From: a virus | Virus record (IMG/VR): IMGVR_UViG_3300022602_000102 | Span: 1-59,984 of that record | DNA: 59,984 nt | Strand: one strand, 5' to 3' | Part shown: positions 15,901 to 26,200 of the stretch, in pieces | How the letters are laid out: the number at the start of each line of letters is the position of its first letter | How positions within the stretch are numbered: position 1 is the first letter of the stretch | Translations under genes and position numbers: made by a program | Notes under the pieces: generated by a model | What the model was told of the DNA's origin: nothing | Databases searched by the model: none | Seen by the model: only the letters and a program-made list of their open reading frames with translations

Positions 15901-16331
15901 ATTCCTGCAGATACAGTTTGTGTTTGGCCGAACCCGGCAACACTTTGTGGTCCTACAAGAAGATAAGTTGTGCCATTCCACACATTTAATTGGTTATTTA
16001 CGCTGTCATACCATAAGTCGCCAACTGTGTGCGCTGTGGGAGCAGTAGCACTAATATTACTAACTGCTAGAGTTTTCCATGCTGCGCCATCATATACATT
16101 GATTTTTAAATTAGCAGTAGTGTTGTCAAACCATAACTCACCTGCAATTGGTTTTTTAGGAGGTTGATTACCGGCAAAATTTTCTAATAGCCAAACAAAA
16201 TTGTCATTTAAACTTTGACCGTAGCCGGCATAATTTTTTCCAATTAATGTAAGATCCAGTATTGTACTAATTGTTCCATCGACAACAGTAGCTACCGGTG
16301 TTCCATTATAATTGTTTATTGAGTATGCCAT
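12981..16331 (-). CDS. Large tail fibre protein with GNVT repeats (paralogue 2)
   Basis: An 1116-residue fibre. Residues 1-60 are the shared N-terminal module (YSINNYNGTPVATVVDGTI...LIGKNYAGYG). Repeated WYDS/VWNGTTYLLVGP elements follow, and residues 450-830 hold tandem GNVTGNVT stretches interleaved with longer repeats (two copies of RIF..G..A..PS..W...TGFY...GY..MTN.G.YSG.F.PGG...MVGTVTAPNFSG). A segment near residue 880 (LLIGWSGVTGAHADNFVRSRRDVGTTWSPWAKI) resembles pyocin-knob type fibre domains. The last 180 residues are probably the receptor-binding tip (GAGHWYH-like DAGHWYHGTNVQAGWIGIG). The protein is probably trimeric. Its end overlaps the U32-like gene by 17 bases. Confidence 0.8.
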   Translation of the reverse strand: MAYSINNYNGTPVATVVDGTISTILDLTLIGKNYAGYGQSLNDNFVWLLENFAGNQPPKKPIAGELWFDNTTANLKINVYDGAAWKTLAVSNISATAPTAHTVGDLWYDSVNNQLNVWNGTTYLLVGPQSVAGFGQTQTVSAGIADNAVPSAIHAVQQAYANGQLLYIVSADPEFTPADSGIATNFPIIYPGITLSTNFKVYGTATNADNLGNEPASYYAPLRNTVFPTLTTFSAGLTTGGAVVNNSSIQAVGNVLTLGTNSNGTVTLTGSDILPSTTATSNIGSSTLQFQNIYAGYVYSIAQKSDKLNLGGAYVSATTTNTPNTVVGRDSLGNTAVNNLSTAVISSGNINSSGSITATSVTAANFYGHATSADTANYSNAAGTAQLAAVASLVEWTNVADKPLDFVYNDNGLYNINITGNTVSSDGTVMINTISNNKTIGYTSANIIGDLTGSLKANDSTTVWNAITKQLGYTNANVIGNFTGPLSGNVTGNVLGNLTGDVLAADSTRIWNSSTKQLGYTNANVVGNLTGNVTGNLTGNVTGNLLAADNLTVIVNSTTRQIGYTNANVVGNLTGNVTGNVTGNVTGNVTGSVYATDSTLMIDAVGKIIGYLGAEVLGNFTGPLNGTVTGSIYAQGGRIFIGGGSASAPSIAWYNSTNQATGFYGNTDGYIAMTNAGVYSGRFRPGGNLDMVGTVTAPNFSGNLTGNVTGNVTGNVTGNVTGNVTGNVYAQAGRIFLADGTATNPSLVWSSDGAQDTGFYWGGDGYTNMTNNGQYSGQFGPGGALTMVGTVTAPNFSGNVTGNVTGNVTGNVTGNVTGSLYGNASSATVINNQGRVTIEDNNTYEPRNVLTLRDVYANGYPDTYGNLLSLGGEGGGELLIGWSGVTGAHADNFVRSRRDVGTTWSPWAKILTDVNFGNTLARVAATGSYTDLSNQPSIPDPVNVTRLNQNLAAIVQSIVGTIDLYLSPQSNGGTVSGVPSISGEVSSWYSYMNGSGNHTVVGGSYSGNPTITLTVDLAAFMGLSSDSTAVNWKGNYQFNIAPSLTRVQDFRNAYYGMGEGNWSVSCAPVTTSNTSGSYGQFQITVNVLDAGHWYHGTNVQAGWIGIGSRTTNVYNP
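13879..13938 (-). repeat. Tandem 12-base repeat, array A (five units, GNVT coding)
   Basis: Five exact copies of CCAGTTACATTA (plus strand), read on the minus strand as AAT GTA ACT GGT = N-V-T-G. Part of the tail-fibre gene. Confidence 0.9.
14155..14226 (-). repeat. Tandem 12-base repeat, array B (five units plus a variant, GNVT coding)
   Basis: Five exact copies of CCAGTTACGTTT followed by the variant CCAGTTAAATTA. The minus strand reads AAC GTA ACT GGA = N-V-T-G: the same peptide as array A, with different Asn and Gly codons in every unit. Confidence 0.9.
14560..14619 (-). repeat. Tandem 12-base repeat, array C (four units plus a variant, GNVT coding)
   Basis: Four copies of CCAGTTACGTTT and then CCAGTTAAATTA, the same unit type as array B. 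A further mixed array near 14703-14754 alternates CCAGTCACATTA and CCAGTTAAATTG-like units (GNVT/GNLT). Confidence 0.85.
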
Positions 16332-16348
16332 TTTTTTCGCCCCTTATA

Positions 16349-17455
16349 TTACCAAGTTGTTAATGCTGATCTTTTCCATGTGTTTGTCGATGTACACACA
16401 TAAACGTAATTTTCGTCCCATGCAATTTGGCCTGCTACGCCTGCTGAACTACTTGTAGCAGGAGCTTTGCCAGATGCAATTCTAAATGTTCCGCCTACAT
16501 CAAGAGTTGCTTGTGGGTTATTATTGTAGAATCCAGCGTATTCTAATTGTGCGTTAATAAAAAATGCACTTGTAGAACCGTTAGATGAATTATTTAAATT
16601 AATATCAAAATTTTGGTTAGCTGTATTTGATTTAATTTGGAATGCTTGAGCTAGTGTGTATTCAGGTTGAACACTAATTTCAATGTCGTTTCCTGGGCCT
16701 AAAATTAATTGTATCGCAGAAGTAATTGATAATGCACCAAGACCAGTTGTATCTGGAGCGATAATAGAAGATCCTGTTGTTTTTACCAATGCACTTGGAG
16801 GATACAGAGTATTGCCATCGTATAATGCACTAGCTTGGCTTGACAATACATTGAATTGTAACCCAGTTAGTGTACTAGCATTAAACCCAACAACTACATC
16901 GCCTGTAAATCCAGCTATAGGAGACTGAGGAGTAAACGCATCTTTACTAAAAAATCCAATTAATGCGCCTGCTACATATACATTAGCGATAGTATGGCTA
17001 ATGTTATATACATCTAAAATATCTTCCGGAACTTCAAATCCGCAAACACCTTGACTTTGTGAATAAACTGGACCTGCTAATATATCCCCGGTACCTGCAT
17101 TAAAATGCAGTTGTCCATTGACACTATCGATCCACAAATCGCCTGCTGAATAAGAACTAGGTGGTGTAGATGAAACAGTTGTTCCTCCTACTGGAGAAAA
17201 TGTATTGTTGTTATAGACTTTTAAAACAGCATTTTGTGTGTCATACCATAACTGACCTTGAATAGGATTCGAAGGTTGGTTAGTGTTGGCAAAATTTTCT
17301 AACAAATGAACAAAATTATCATTTATAAAAAGTCCGTATCCTGTGGCATTTTGGCCGATTAAGGTTAAATCGGTTGCAGTTTGATTTACTTGTCCGTCAA
17401 TTAACCCACCTTGTATTAACTGGTCGCCGTTAGTTTTAAGTATTTGGTAAGCCAT
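16349..17455 (-). CDS. Tail fibre-like structural protein (paralogue 3)
   Basis: A 368-residue protein. Its N-terminal 55 residues (YQILKTNGDQLIQGGLIDGQVNQTATDLTLIGQNATGYGLFINDNFVHLLENFAN) are a diverged copy of the module in the other fibre genes. WYDTQNAVLKVYNNNTFSPVGG and WIDSVNGQLHFNAGTGDILAGP follow, the double tryptophan repeat also seen in the paralogues. The rest is low-complexity beta structure. The C-terminus (AGVAGQIAWDENYVYVCTSTNTWKRSALTTW) is a typical short fibre end. The start codon overlaps the stop of the upstream fibre gene (TAATG). Confidence 0.75.
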   Translation of the reverse strand: MAYQILKTNGDQLIQGGLIDGQVNQTATDLTLIGQNATGYGLFINDNFVHLLENFANTNQPSNPIQGQLWYDTQNAVLKVYNNNTFSPVGGTTVSSTPPSSYSAGDLWIDSVNGQLHFNAGTGDILAGPVYSQSQGVCGFEVPEDILDVYNISHTIANVYVAGALIGFFSKDAFTPQSPIAGFTGDVVVGFNASTLTGLQFNVLSSQASALYDGNTLYPPSALVKTTGSSIIAPDTTGLGALSITSAIQLILGPGNDIEISVQPEYTLAQAFQIKSNTANQNFDINLNNSSNGSTSAFFINAQLEYAGFYNNNPQATLDVGGTFRIASGKAPATSSSAGVAGQIAWDENYVYVCTSTNTWKRSALTTW

Positions 17456-19596
17456 TAGATTCCAACTCCAGTGTAAATGATATAATTTATAGTTAAGTAC
17501 GGATTCATAATGTTGATTGCTTGTCCAGTCAATGTAGAACCACTTGACTGATTCAATACAGGACCAGCATCTGCTAATCCTCGATTAGTTCCACTTGGAG
17601 TAATACCGTATCCTGCTCTTGTTGCAGCATCTGAATCTGAAATACTTGAAGTATCGCCAACTGCATAGTATTGCGTGTTTCCATTGCTTTTTAAACTATG
17701 TGTATGCTGTGGTATTTGACTTGTTGTCAATGTTAATGTGCTTGCTCCTGGTCCAGATAAAGCATCTGAACCGGCTCCAATATTATCTGCTGTAGTATCT
17801 GTCACACGGTTAGCCGCTGATCCAACTGTACTAATCAAATTATTAGCATTACCACTGCTAGGTACTTGAATATTATTGTTCATATTATCAGCACCTAATG
17901 GGAAACGGCCTCTTAAGTCTGGTAATTTAAATGTTGCAGCACCTTTTAAATCGTTTGATGTTCCGTTACTATATGTGTATCCAATTAATTTAAAAAGTAC
18001 AGGGTATGTTTGTTGTAAAACTTCGCTACCGTCACATAGTAAATATCCAGCAGGTACATTAGCTGCCGGGCCTGCAAAAGGAAATATACAACCAACAGGA
18101 ACTAACGGTACATGATTAAAGAATGTAGTCTTACTCATCTGTACCAACGACTGTGTGCCTTGTTGATAAACTACTAATTTGTCTGGAAATACAGAATTTA
18201 ATGATGACGAATCTGTTGCAACTATTGATTGCCCTGTAACAAACGATGAAGTTAATTTAGTATTAAATGTAGCTGTACCGTTAACTGTTGCTCCATTAAA
18301 ATTAATAGAATTACTTGTTACATCGCCTTGTAAACTAAAAATTGTAGGATTAGCCAATTGTGTAGCTGCACCATCAACTGATCCTGAAAAATATCCAGAA
18401 AAAGTTCCGCTAAAATCTCCTACAAAGTTTTGTGCATATATGTTTCTAAATTGTGCAGTCGGTGTTCCGATATCGTATTGAGATGAAGCACTTGGCTGAA
18501 TTGCAACACCACTTGAATTGCCAACTATTAATTCGCCCGATGTAGTAATATTTCCGCCAACTGTTGCATTTCCGGTAATTGTTGCATTTCCAGTTGCGGC
18601 AATATTACCACTAGTTGTAATCCCAACGCTTGAATTAATAGATCCGACTACATCTAATGCTACAATCGGACTAGGGTTGTTTATACCTACATTGCCATTT
18701 GCGCTGATTTGAATTGCATTGCTAGTAGTGCCTACTGAAAACGCCACGCTATTGTTTGGATTAATAGAATTAAAAATTGTACCGGTACCAGTAGTTTTTA
18801 TTTGAAAACTTAAATCGCTACCAATAACTAGACCATCATTATTTCTAACATTCAACACAGAATTAGTAGTATTAGTTCCACCAACATACGTTGTTAAAAA
18901 ATTTGTTGACGCTACAACTTGATTATTAACTAATAATCCGTTAGCTGAACTAGCAGTTCCCCACACTCCAGCAGAATTTCCATTACTAGGATTGAGACTG
19001 TTTGGAGATGTGTAAAGATTAAGACCTTTATTAATAGATGTAAAACCCACTAGTGTTTGTTTAGGAGTAAAACTATCTTGACTTACTATTGCAACTCTGT
19101 TATTATTTGAATATAAACTAATAACATAGTGTGTAGTATTTGTAGTATCAACTATTTCTTCTGCTTGAGGGCCTGTATTAGAACTTGAACTAAATTGAGG
19201 GCCAACTAAGACCCAGCTAGATCCTGACCACACGTATAGTTGACTTGTATCAGTACTAACCCAAACATCGCCTGTATTAGCAGTTGAAGGAGGATTGTTA
19301 CTTAAAGATTTTTTAATTGCGCCTGCTGGATTCCATGTTCCGGCGCCATCATAAACTTTAAGTAAATTGTTAACATTATCATACCATAACTGCCCTTGAA
19401 CAGGAGTAGTAGGTGCTGTAGGATTTGCAAAGTTTTCTAATAAATGCAAAAAATCTGTTGCAAACACAGGAGCGTAACCACTGTAACCCTGGCCAACAAA
19501 AGTCATGCTAGTGGTAGTATCTAAACTTTGATCCTGTACTGTAATAGGAGGCTTGTTTGGATTATTAGTTTCTGTATAGGTAATGGTATACGGCAT
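17455..19596 (-). CDS. Tail fibre protein with tail-collar domain (paralogue 4)
   Basis: A 713-residue protein. The shared N-terminal module (residues 1-60) and two tryptophan repeats (WYDNVNNLLKVYDGAGTW, VWVSTDTSQLYVWSGSSWVLVGP) are followed by a beta-helical or repeat region (TGNATITGNATVGGNITTSG). At about residues 495-570 there is a clear phage tail-collar domain (VGCIFPFAGPAANVPAGYLLCDG...KLPDLRGRFPLGAD). The C-terminal part (SQIPQHTHSLKSNG...NIMNPYLTINYII) completes the collar family pattern found at the ends of short and long tail fibres. Likely role: receptor-binding fibre. The start is 4 bases from the upstream gene's end. Confidence 0.85.
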   Translation of the reverse strand: MPYTITYTETNNPNKPPITVQDQSLDTTTSMTFVGQGYSGYAPVFATDFLHLLENFANPTAPTTPVQGQLWYDNVNNLLKVYDGAGTWNPAGAIKKSLSNNPPSTANTGDVWVSTDTSQLYVWSGSSWVLVGPQFSSSSNTGPQAEEIVDTTNTTHYVISLYSNNNRVAIVSQDSFTPKQTLVGFTSINKGLNLYTSPNSLNPSNGNSAGVWGTASSANGLLVNNQVVASTNFLTTYVGGTNTTNSVLNVRNNDGLVIGSDLSFQIKTTGTGTIFNSINPNNSVAFSVGTTSNAIQISANGNVGINNPSPIVALDVVGSINSSVGITTSGNIAATGNATITGNATVGGNITTSGELIVGNSSGVAIQPSASSQYDIGTPTAQFRNIYAQNFVGDFSGTFSGYFSGSVDGAATQLANPTIFSLQGDVTSNSINFNGATVNGTATFNTKLTSSFVTGQSIVATDSSSLNSVFPDKLVVYQQGTQSLVQMSKTTFFNHVPLVPVGCIFPFAGPAANVPAGYLLCDGSEVLQQTYPVLFKLIGYTYSNGTSNDLKGAATFKLPDLRGRFPLGADNMNNNIQVPSSGNANNLISTVGSAANRVTDTTADNIGAGSDALSGPGASTLTLTTSQIPQHTHSLKSNGNTQYYAVGDTSSISDSDAATRAGYGITPSGTNRGLADAGPVLNQSSGSTLTGQAINIMNPYLTINYIIYTGVGI

Positions 19597-19599
19597 CTA

Positions 19600-20208
19600 T
19601 TATACTCCTACTAAGCCAGTTAAACTTTGAATACGTACTGTGTAGTCAACTTGAATAAGTCTGTTTAAGCTCTTTAATACTGGGTGAAAAATAACATGTG
19701 TTAATAACAAACTTTCGCCTGTAGAACTATAACTTTGTAGTCCTAATTCGTCAAATACGTAAGTAGATGTGCCATCACTATTAGTATCATATGCAGCTTG
19801 ACCGCTTGGCTCACCGTAATCTAACAAACAACTTACAAATATATCTGTATAATTTTGCCCTGTTGTATGTCTAACTTCAGTGAAATTACGAGTAGAATCG
19901 ACGTTGGTACTTGAATTAGGATCAACTATCTTTTGATATGTTTGATTGTACAAACTTGCGTTAGTACCACTGGTATTTGGTGTAAGATATGTAATAATAC
20001 CAGTGGGATCAATACTTGTCCCGCCGTTCCCGAAGGCCATTTGGTATACAAATCCCTGGCCGCTGTTGGTCATTGCTTCCACAATAGCGACGCTGATGTT
20101 TTCATAGTGAATGGCATTACGTTTATTAATATAAACTTCGTCTGAAATAGGGTCATAAATCTTAATATGGCCCTCAATATGAATTCCGGTTTCGTCTTTA
20201 GTCTGCAT
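19600..20208 (-). CDS. Putative virion structural protein
   Basis: A 202-residue protein (MQTKDETGIHIEGHIKIYDPISDEVYINKRNAIHYENIS). It resembles a structural protein that I recall at the head of fibre clusters in marine T4-like phages, with the block SVAIVEAMTNSGQGFVYQMAFGNGGTSID. It has its own late promoter (GATAAATA, predicted start 15 bases before the ATG) and RBS AAAGAGAG, so it appears to begin the fibre operon. The precise location in the virion is unknown. Confidence 0.65.
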   Translation of the reverse strand: MQTKDETGIHIEGHIKIYDPISDEVYINKRNAIHYENISVAIVEAMTNSGQGFVYQMAFGNGGTSIDPTGIITYLTPNTSGTNASLYNQTYQKIVDPNSSTNVDSTRNFTEVRHTTGQNYTDIFVSCLLDYGEPSGQAAYDTNSDGTSTYVFDELGLQSYSSTGESLLLTHVIFHPVLKSLNRLIQVDYTVRIQSLTGLVGV

Positions 20209-20228
20209 ATCAATCTCTCTTTATCTTA

Positions 20229-20236
20229 TATTTATC
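20229..20236 (-). promoter_or_regulatory. Predicted T4-type late promoter GATAAATA (minus strand)
   Basis: TATTTATC on the plus strand reads GATAAATA on the minus strand, and the longer string GATAAATATA matches the sites at 4785 and 54049. The predicted start is near 20223, 15 bases before the start codon of the fibre-cluster leader gene at 20208. Confidence 0.65.
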
Positions 20237-20256
20237 TTGTACTATAAACCGATAGT

Positions 20257-23200
20257 TTAATCCTTAAATCCTGTGTACCAAACACCCGGTTCTGCTTTGA
20301 TAAAATCAGGTATTGTACCAGAATCATTGAGGATATTTACTGGATTATTCTTATTTCCGTCCCATGCTACACCGGTAGTTTGAACTACTGAAACCTGAGT
20401 ACCTTGTGTCATTGGGTTAGTCAATGTTAATTCAGCTGTAGTCGAAGAAACGTTGGAAATAGTGAAATCAGCTGGGTATGTAACATCCCCGGCAGGGCTA
20501 TATGGTGCTTGATTTATGTCAAATATCTTATAAGATGATTTTTTCAAACGAACCATGTCACTAGTTCCACCGACAAATACCTCGTATAAAGATCCGTAGT
20601 TAGTAAACTTAGATCCAACAACTGCAACGTTGGTTAATGTAAGTGTATTTGTAACACCGTCTGCTATGAAATTCTGTACAGAAACTGTATCAGTATATGG
20701 AACTGTTGAACTAGACCCAATATCTTGTACATAAACTCCTGCTCTGTATAAATTACGCATGCCAGTACCCAACGTTCCGCGTCTTAATTTACTTAATGTA
20801 TTACCATTAATTGCAAAGAACTCTATACGTTCGCCCTGTATCTCAATAATACCTGGTCTGTTTGTCGAAACATTAGGAATATCAAAAATAGAACCATTAT
20901 CGACAACGATTTCTGTGTCATTCCAATTTAAATCTTGAGCTAACTTAGTTTGCTTGTTAAGACTTAGACGTTTATAACTTACTCTATTAAGCATATCTTT
21001 AAATTGCATGTAAGAAACATTACCTACTACAGAACTGACCCCGTACGTCATTAAGGAATATGTGTCACTGCTAATCGGAGTAACATTTAGTCTTACTGAC
21101 TGTCTATCATCTTGTACAATATAATCAACTCCTGGAATTAATAATGTCTTATTTTTACTCAACCATACGTATTGATCATCGAATACTGGTCTATCTAATG
21201 GAATTACTCCACTAGCTAGTTGTTGATAATAAGAATACTGTACTGTGCCTGGTGTTAATGTTGAAGTAGTTGAAATAGTCACAGCGGTTCTTTCAATATC
21301 AATGATTGAATTATTATAAGAACTGAATACTTGTATCTTTTTCGTAGGATCTGGTGCTTGTGCAAGATTTAAATTTGCAGAGCCTGTTTTGGTATTTGTA
21401 ATATTAACAGTATAATCAGCGTTAGTGTTTATAGTAACAATTAACTGATTTCCGATATTAGCATTATATATTTTATTCAATAATGTAACAGTAATTGTTG
21501 TTAAATCAATAGTGTAATCTTTTGTCAACGATAGTTTAGTTCCATTAATGTAAACTCCAACATCGGTAAACTTTGTTGTATTATCTGGAACATATTTTTT
21601 AGTATCGAATATATATGTTTTTACACCTTTTTCAATTGTAAAATAATCTGCTACTGGAGGTGTTAACACGGTATTACCTAACATAACAACCATACCTAAT
21701 TCAACTGGTAATCCAATTCCCTGAGGAGTTGATATCGGATATGTTGTTACACCCGACTGAACAATAATATCACTAGTTGTAGTAACTGCAAAGTTTTGTT
21801 GCAACCCTTCTGTAATAATATAAGTTATAGTCGAATTTAATGAAGGTGCTACTGCAAATCTAAAACCAATTAACCCACTCACTGTGTATGTGGAATCTGT
21901 TTTAAATAACAATGGTGTAACAACATTACCGTTTAAGTAGATTAAAGATGTAATGTTAGTTAACCAAGGAGCTTTGGTTACAAATTCTGTAGTAACCCCA
22001 TCGCAAATAAAATAATCACCATCCAAAGTATTTTTACTATTATGTCCTAAACTAAAAATACTTACAAGTTGTCCAGCTGTTAACCCTGTAACAAAAACGA
22101 TTGTATTATTAGAAGTATTAACGTTATAATCTGTTGCAGAAACTGCAATTTCATTATCTACTTTAACAATAACACCTGTTGAGCTTGTAGGAGATTGTGT
22201 TATATTAAAAACTGATTGGCCGGCAGATGCAACATACGTATCAGTTTTAACTGACGCATAAACATCGTATGGCTGGTCAAATACTTTAATAGCTAAAGTG
22301 TCTACTACTTGGCCCGGAACTACTTCTTCAGGTGCTGGGCTTGAAGTCGGTGTTACTAAACCGTCACCATCTATCACTATATCATCTGCTAGTAACCCTG
22401 TAGCAGTTGAATAAGCTAGATCGCCGCCCGATATAGCGGTATCGTAATCTTGCACTGGCGGAGCGATTGAACCATCACTAGTACTCTTACGCAATATAAA
22501 TTCATCACCATCGTTAACTGTATAAGATTGAGGAATACTTATAATAGTTTCTGGTAAGCCGCTATTGAATTGCTGAATTGTTGCAGTTGCAGTAGCGGTT
22601 TGAATTCCAGAACTAATAGTAACTGTTGGATTGTTTAAGTAGCCACCACCTGGATTAGTAATAGTTATTGAACTCAAACCATATACTATCGATATAGTAG
22701 CATACTGGCCTGTGCCGCCAGTTAAAGTTAAATGTGATTCATCTAACGATCCAGTAAATGTAGTTGATGACACAATAGACATTGTGTCAATTGGGCCTAC
22801 TGGAACTACTTGGTTGCTAGCTACTCTAGTAACTTCAAATATAACCGCACCGCTACCAGTAATCGTAGTAGAAGAATGTCCGCTTAATAATGCTGTAGTT
22901 TGTTTAAGGTTAACGGTCCAAGTACTACCAGCACCTGTACCACTTATATTTCCAGTAATATAGGTAATAGCATTACTTGTTATAATACCTGCGGTAATTT
23001 GAGTTGCTACACTAGACATGTAAATAGTACCGTTGATAGAAAGTGGTGTATTAATAGTGTAAACTCCCACTCCTCCTGCGGTTCCAGATACTTGACTTGT
23101 AATTGATACAGTATTTGAAGGTATATTACTACCTGAAATCACTTGTCCAACTGCTATTGTACCGCTTGATACACTGGTTACAAATAAGTATTCACCAGTT

Positions 23201-26200
23201 CCAGAACCACTAGATGAACTAATTGTACCTGCAAAGTTAGATAAAGTAACAACTTTAGAATAAGAAACAGTAGTATCTGTTGCAGCTATTACTGTAAAGG
23301 TACCGTTATATGCAACTGGTGCTATACCCGATACTGTAATTAGTTGTCCTATTGCAAAAGGCACATAGCCTGCGCTTAATGCTGTAAATGTTAATGTAAC
23401 AGTACCAGTTGTTGTATCACAACTTGCGCCAGTTGTTGTAATTCCACTATGACTCTGTGCAATACCCGAACCAGTAAGTATCATACCAACTTGTACAGTG
23501 CCGGATGCAACAGTGCCTACTGTTAATATTGTGTTAGAAATTACAGAATTATTCAATACCGCAGGAACAACACCGTCAGCTGGTTGGGCAACTAGTATAT
23601 CACCTACGTTATAACCAACTCCGTTGTTACTTCCATCATAATTAACGCCAATAGCAGTCATGACTGCTGCACCAGTTGCAGTATATAAAGGAGCATTTAA
23701 ATCACTAGGACTAAATGTTACCGTTGGAATTGTAACATACTGTCCTGCATTAGTAACAGTTGTAGATAATACAGGGAAAGGCGTTTGCATTATAGCATTA
23801 CCGTTGGTCTGATTAGATGTTCCAAATTTAGAATCGTCTAATCTAATTGGATTTATGTTGCCAGTAATAACTAAATTGGATCCTATTGTCAAAGGTTTAA
23901 GTAACTGTATTGTTCCATCACTAAACACATCAACATCGATAGTTTCTTCCAATACTCTAGTAAATGATATAGTCGAACCATCTGGGATATCTTGATAAAC
24001 AATGGTATCAATAACTTTAGTAATGCTACCATACCCTGTAACGCTAGCAGTTAGTGTACTTGCAAAAGTTACACTGTTGGTGGTGTAATTTGTTACTACA
24101 AATAATCCATTGTATTTGTCTGGAGTGAATCCAGTAACGCTAATTAAATCTCCAGTAATATAAGGAGCTGTAGATTTAGTTGCAAAAGTCATTGTAACTG
24201 TAGTACCGTTACTTGTTACTGTTAATATATTCAAACTTGTGGTTATATCCAACACACCAAGTTTGACAGTATTTTCAGAACTGTTAACTGTTTGAACTAC
24301 TGTGTTATAAGAAATTGCTGGGATTGTTCGACCATTAACTGTTTGGTTAATAGTAGAAGTTATTACATCGTTAATAGCTATATCAGTCGTGCTGGTCAAA
24401 CTCAACAAGTTACTTCCTGGATAATTAAATCTGAAATTTAAAGGTATTGCTGGAGGAGAAGTAAACACTGTTCTAACAGAGGTTATTGCTCCTGTAGATG
24501 ACACACCTGTAATTACAACCAACACATCGTTACCTGGTGTAACACCGTCGACGAAAGATGTTCCTAGAATCTTAATACTATTAGTAGTAGCTTGATTTAT
24601 ATTTGCAACATAATTTGATCCGCCGTTAACAATTACAGCAGTATAGCCGGTGTCAGTTGCTACTATGTTAAACACGGCACCTGAACCTGGAATGCTTCCA
24701 ACTTTTGTACCAGTTAAATTTAAATACTCTCTACTTGCCGGATTGCTATCAGGAGCAGCACTAATTTTTAAAGTATGACTGTCAATTACAGAAACAACTG
24801 TTTGATTGGATGCAAATCCGTTACCGATAATAGTCATTCCTAAATTACCGTCAACACTTCCGATAATCCCAGTAGTACTTGAAACTTTCAATGTTGTATA
24901 GTAACTACCAGTTGCAATATAGTTTGTCGATGTGCTGGTTGTTTCGACGGTAATTACATTTGTCACCACTGGAGCAGATGCATTGATATTGTAATCATAT
25001 TTTAATTCTGATACATCGGTTATAGTATGAGTATCAACGCTAGTAGATTTTTTGTAAATGTTAATTTCTGTTCCAAGAGCTGCTGAATTAGGCAAAATAA
25101 TTGAATGAGTGTTAGAAGCTACAGTTACAAAATAATTGTTATCTGTAAATGAAGTATCAAAATTGTCCCATTTATCTGTATAGTATGGAGTAGTTCCCCA
25201 TCCGCCACTAACATTAAATCCTAATCCTGTAACTTGAACGCCACCGTAGTCAACTCCTGTCATTAATTGCGACAACTCTTTTCCTAGTTGTCCAGTAGTT
25301 GGATTATAATAATATTGAATACGATCCGTTGCAGATAACACAGATTGATCGATAGTATAGTTAACTACGATTGTACTTCCAGATGCTGGCGCATTAGTAA
25401 ATGTAATAGTGCCTGAATATTGAGTGTAACCGTTACTAGTTGATGTAACTATTGCAAAAGAATACAATTCACGGAGGACTGGCACACCATTAATTGTTAC
25501 CGATGAAGTTCCAACGGTAGAATCTGGGGCCCATGTTAATGCAAATTGTATTTTAGATCCTGTACCTGTAAATGTCTGAGACTGAGTAAGATTAGTAATA
25601 ACATAATTACCACTAGTTCTATCAAACTTTATACCAATTAATGAAGATCTGACAACACTGTCTCCGATAATAGCTGTTGCAGTTGCAGGAGTTCCTCCAA
25701 TGCCAACACCGCCAGATATAGTAATTGTTGGAGCTGATAAGTATCCACTACCTCCAGATATTAATACAATTCTGTTAACAACACCGTTAGCGATAAATGC
25801 GGTAGCTGAGGCGCCGGATCCACTAGAACCTGTAAACACAACCTCTGGAGGTGTAACATACCCAGATCCACCATTAACTAAAACAATTTCGGTTATACTA
25901 AATCCAACATTATCCAACCAAAACTTCCAAGGATATGTCTGTATAGCAGTATTATCCGCATCGATTAAACCGTTAGCGACTACTGTATTAATCGGAACTA
26001 CCCTATTTGTATAAATTGGTTGCAAATCAAAGTCGGAAATTGCAGTAGATCCTAAATCTAAATTAGTATAGTTACTGATATACTCGCGCAGTTTTGTTCT
26101 GTAAGGTTTTACTTCACTTACATAATCTTCAAAATTGGCAATATTATCTACAGGATAGTTCACTGGTTGATCTAGATTGCCAACATTGTGTGTAGCACGT

